From Melieria omissa (Eukaryota > Arthropoda > Insecta > Diptera > Ulidiidae): a DNA stretch of 64,000 nucleotides. The translations under genes were made by a program, and so were the position numbers. The notes under the pieces are model-generated. The model made no database searches, was not told the origin of the DNA, and saw only the letters and a program-made list of their open reading frames with translations. Location of the stretch: NCBI GenBank assembly GCA_963971225.1, contig OZ020267.1, forward strand, positions 110,378,163 to 110,442,162. The letters run 5' to 3'. Shown here in pieces: positions 60,330 through 64,000 of this stretch; position 1 is the stretch's first letter, and each line of letters starts with the position of its first letter.

Positions 60330-61690
60330 GCTTTGCGACCTGTAGATCTATTGTGCCCCCTACTTGGACTTCACAGACTGTCAGTGAGTCCAGTATCCAG
60401 GAGGAGGTTTAGTATACTTCCTACACCTCTGGATACCCAGTCCGTACCTGGTATAAAATGGTACGAACTGGGTATAAGATGGTACCTGGTATAAGATGGT
60501 ACGGACTGGGTACGCCCAGATGTTTCTTTCTTTTATGCATGAGTACAGGGCACTCGCCTAGTATATGTAATGCAGTCTCGCTTTCCTGCAAGTAGAACCA
60601 GCAATACCCGTTTGCCTAGTTTAGTTAGATGATAGTTCAATCTACAATGCCTTGTTAGCATTCCCGTTATAATCCCTAGATTATTCTTTCATAGGATCAT
60701 GCAATCCTCGAATCTTTTCCTATTGTAGGACCCGATAACCATCTTGGAATGCTCTAGACCTGGTGGATTTTTCCAGTATTGATTCCTTCTGGTTATCTCG
60801 TCCTTTCTAGTAAGAATAGAAGAAGCTCCTTTTCCCAAACCACAAACAAGTTCAGGGCCGACCAAAGGTGTGGAAGCTCCCCTCCTTGCCAGTTCGTCGG
60901 CCCGTTCGTTTCCTTCAATGCCAGCGTGGCCCGGAACCCAAAGTATCCAGACCTAGTTGTAACAGCCAAGTTCGTTTAGCTTCTCAAGGCACTCCACAAC
61001 CAGTTTCGAGGACACCTGGTAGGATATAAGAGCTTTGATTGCCGCTTGGCTGTCGGAGAGGATAGCAATCTTACGGTTCCGGTATCTCCTCGCCAGATTG
61101 AAATAAGCACACCTTTCAATGGCGTTTATTTCCGCCTGGAAGATAGTGGTGTGTTTTTCCTCGGCCCGTATACGCCTATCCCGGTACCTTCCTCCGTTAA
61201 GGAGCCATCTGTGTACCAGGATATCATATGCTGGTCTATCAGATACGTTTCCGATATACCTACCCAGTTCCTTTTGTTACTAAGTTCAGTTTTAAATCTT
61301 TTGACAAATCTGAACTTTAGTGAGATTGGGTCCCTCGGTATTGCAATATTGGGATACTGATTCGTGAGAGTATCGATTACGGCTCAGAAAGTCCTCATTC
61401 CCGATATTTATATCAGTTATCCTTAGAAGAGCCCTCTTTGTCTGGCTCTGTATGTGCAAGGGAAGAGGTGTTAGTTCGAAGAGAACATCGATAGATGCTG
61501 TTGGACACGTTCTCATAGCCCCTGTTATGCATACGCATGCCAGTCTTTGTAGCTAGCTGAGCGCCTTGATGGTGGTTAGTTGGCTGGTCTAGTTAACCCA
61601 GATAGCTGAACCATACGTTATCATAGGTCTTACGATCGCCATGTAGATCCATCTCAAAATAGTCGGAGTGCAGCGGCGTTTTAAAACTAA
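60330..61690 (-). mobile_element. RT/RNase H non-LTR retrotransposon relic, copy 3 (longest)
   Basis: Minus strand, from 61690 down: end of the reverse transcriptase and thumb (RWIYMAIVRPMITYGSAIWV, LQRLACVCITGAMRTCPTAS, LTPLPLHIQSQTKRALLRI), then RNase H (FQAEINAIERCAYFN, KIAILSDSQAAIKALISYQ, WVPGHAGIEGNERADELARR), then the C-terminal zone (IITGMLTRHCRLNYHLTKLG). A few stops and frame breaks remain. Near 60440-60510 a GGTAYGRACTGGGTATAAGA-type unit is locally repeated. The 5' part is cut off at about 61690 by unrelated AT-rich DNA. Confidence 0.82.
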
Positions 61691-63544
61691 GTAAAACAAG
61701 AAAATTACAAATACGTGGAATGTGTTACTTTGCAATGGGCGTCCGGTGGCAGCAGCAGAGGAGAGAAACGAAAAACGAATCGCCAACTTCAAAGATTTTT
61801 AATATTTGTTTTCTTTCCAAAATTACTTCATTAACAATTTTTATTGTTTCTCTTATTTTTTCTTCTTACTCTTCTTCTAAGAAAAACCAACTAAAATGTT
61901 GGCATAATAATAAATAAATCTTAATTCAGTTTAACTTATTTAGAGATTAGATTTTAATTAGTTTTTCTCAAAATTACTTGATTCCACTTTTTAAACTTGT
62001 TTTTCATTTTCTTCTTCTGTAATTTAATGCACGTTTTGAAATTGAAACTTTTTGAAAAAAAAAAACACAACACGGAAAAAGCAAAACAAAAATTCAATTT
62101 CTATTGTAACTTTCACTTGATTTCTGTTGCGGCTGCTGTTCAATTTTGTTACTGTTATCATTGCGTTGAGGTTATGATTGCTGTCACTTTAGATGGCATT
62201 TTCTTGATTGACGAAGCGTTGCAATTTGACGTCATTTATTGTATACGTGCTTGCAGTGCTGGAAGTGAGTATTGGCTTTCAGTGTAATTTTAGTTGAAAA
62301 ACTTTCCCCATTGAAAAAAGTTAATTGCAAGCATTTTCCAAGCATTAGATTCAGTGTTATGTAAAAGATATTTAACATATCTTTTATAGTTTTATAGTTT
62401 TTATAGTTTTATCTTTTATAGTTCTTTATTACATTCACTTTAGTTTATTTGTAACTATTGTAATCTTGCAAAAGTAGAGTCGTTTTCTAGACAAATCAAG
62501 TTTCGTATGACAACTGTTGAAGGTTACTTCAAAAATTTTCAAAAAGTCAAAACAAAATTGAACACAACATTAAAAACTTCAACTCACAACCACCACAACA
62601 CCTCAATGGTTTCATGTGCAAATGCAAAAACAAAAAACTAAGTACACATAAAAATATAAAAAAATACACATAGTAATAAAAATAAAATACAAATAAAATA
62701 AAATAAAAATAAACATAAAATAAAAACAAAAATAAAACTCATACATAAACATAATGACAACATTGCCAGCCAGCAGCAAATGTTAATCAATTTAAATTAG
62801 CTTCAATTAAGCCACATTTGCAGTTCATGCCTGTAAGTATTTATGCATGTTACGAATAACATTAAAGCAGCCATAACAACTACAACAACCAACATTGCAT
62901 GGACAAAGACACACATAGGTAAATAGAAACGACGACCACCACCGCAACGTTTGCAAAGACATTACGGCAATCACATTGGTCGCTGTCGCTGATGTGACTA
63001 TAACAGTTAATTTAATGTGCCGCAACTGGCTGTGCAATTATGGCGGCACCAAGAAAAAAACAACAACAAAAAATACAAAATTCAAGCGCACGCTTAAAAT
63101 TCAAGCGGAAAATGCAATGAGCTAAGTTTAAATGGCATTTTTGTTGCTGTACGAAATGTTGGTTTTTGCCAGTTGTCTTGGTGCAAATTGTGTATGAGAA
63201 ACGTACAAGCGATGGTTGATTATAAGAGGAAGTAAAGCAAACAACTTTAATTAATTAAATAAAATTAATGCAATTAAAATAGAGTAATGGTTGTAGTTGA
63301 AGGAAAGTTAAAAACAAATGCAAATTGTATTAAAATTAAGGAATTATAGTATTTTTATGAATTCAAAAACCCATATTGTGAGCGCATTTGGTATGAGGAA
63401 GTTTGATTTAAAATCTTAGGTTAGTTTAAGGAGTATCTTACTACGCTTTTTGCTGGACGTTTATCAACCATTCATTTCACTGCAAACCTTACTACAGCAG
63501 ACTTTCTCAGTTTCTAACAGCGCTCAGTTTTAAACTCTCACATA
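61691..63544. other. Non-coding AT-rich stretch
   Basis: No gene or element ends seen. AAATAAAAT-type low-complexity sequence lies at 62640-62740. Confidence 0.4.
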
Positions 63545-63715
63545 CCGAAGCGTTTCTTCCAGGGGACAACAGATGGCAACTACATCATTTAGAACTGTGA
63601 GCAATTGATTAGTCTATCTCGCTCTGGTAGAACTTCAATCGATTAACGTAACCAACACCAGGCATTAGATTACTTGAAGCCTCATGATGCCAAGCAGAGT
63701 GAATAAGGAGTAACA
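63545..63715 (+). repeat. Retroelement 3'-tail repeat, copy 2
   Basis: Related to 5500-5780, with ACAACAGATGG near 63566, GATTAACGTAACCAACACC near 63642, and GAGTGAATAAGGAGTAACAA near 63699. No coding remains. Confidence 0.5.
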
Positions 63716-64000
63716 AATCCTTATTGTAAATAGTTGTGAAACCTTTAGAAACCAATTTGATTTATAGAGGACATCAGAACAACTGATCTACGGTCATTCA
63801 AGTTATAGAAGAATGGAAACTCAAGGTCCATGTTTGAAAAGATAACTTATAGTTAAAGTGTTTGCCTTTCATTTTAAGCATTCACAGCCACATTTTGTTT
63901 GCAACTTAAATTATATATATTTCCTGGCTTTATTTTTTATTATCTTATTTTCACTTTTTGTTTAATTATTTTTTTATATGGCACAACTTAAGCCAAATAA

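Noticed and set aside
1..64000. CRISPR array, bacterial operon or integrated prophage
   Set aside because: The window is clearly insect nuclear DNA with spliced genes; tandem repeats here have no regular spacer architecture and no associated cas or phage genes.

Overview
This is a eukaryotic window from a higher fly (brachyceran Diptera, most likely a tephritid-like fruit fly). The evidence is spliced genes with short GT-AG introns, Drosophila-like protein sequences, very AT-rich non-coding DNA, and a dense load of insect transposons (mariner, Tc3-like, hAT, Harbinger-like, Helitron-like, a tRNA-type SINE, and RTE-like and RNase H-bearing non-LTR elements). The species call is inference.

All recognisable host genes lie in the first 22.3 kb. 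In order they are: a testis-specific-type Ser/Thr kinase (minus, 4 exons, 1685-6775); B9d2 (plus, 3 exons) and tectonic (plus, 3 exons), whose reading frames are only 60 bp apart; a 1066-residue dynein heavy chain relative that stops after the linker region and has no AAA motor (plus, 2 exons); WDR79/Wrap53 (plus, 6 exons); Arpc4 (minus, 1 exon); and gamma-tubulin (minus, 6 exons). I rebuilt every splice junction by hand, and each one keeps the frame. Five of the seven genes point to cilia, basal bodies or sperm: B9d2 and tectonic belong to the ciliary transition-zone (MKS) module, gamma-tubulin to centrosomes and basal bodies, the dynein relative to axonemal dyneins, and the kinase to spermiogenesis. 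A palindromic RFX-type X-box lies 217 bp upstream of B9d2, and the closeness of B9d2 and tectonic suggests one dicistronic transcript.

From 22.3 to 64 kb I find no host coding gene. The stretch is AT-rich and could be intergenic or a large intron. It holds a Helitron-like element (22579-23918); a near-complete mariner (24383-25668) and an internally deleted derivative of it (56319-57070); a satellite array of roughly 90-bp units split by an IS630/mariner-type insertion (33.4-35.2 kb); a SINE with perfect 11-bp target-site duplications (41139-41465); an unassigned TA-flanked element with a motif repeated in mirror-image orientation (41883-43088); a second SINE copy split by a nested Harbinger-like MITE (45479-46138); a long ATTTT microsatellite; arrays and single copies of an unnamed repeat with a conserved two-block core; and several decayed reverse transcriptase/RNase H fragments.

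Most mobile elements look non-autonomous or broken. The 24.4-kb mariner needs only one base in an A-run to restore its frame, and the deleted copy keeps that base.
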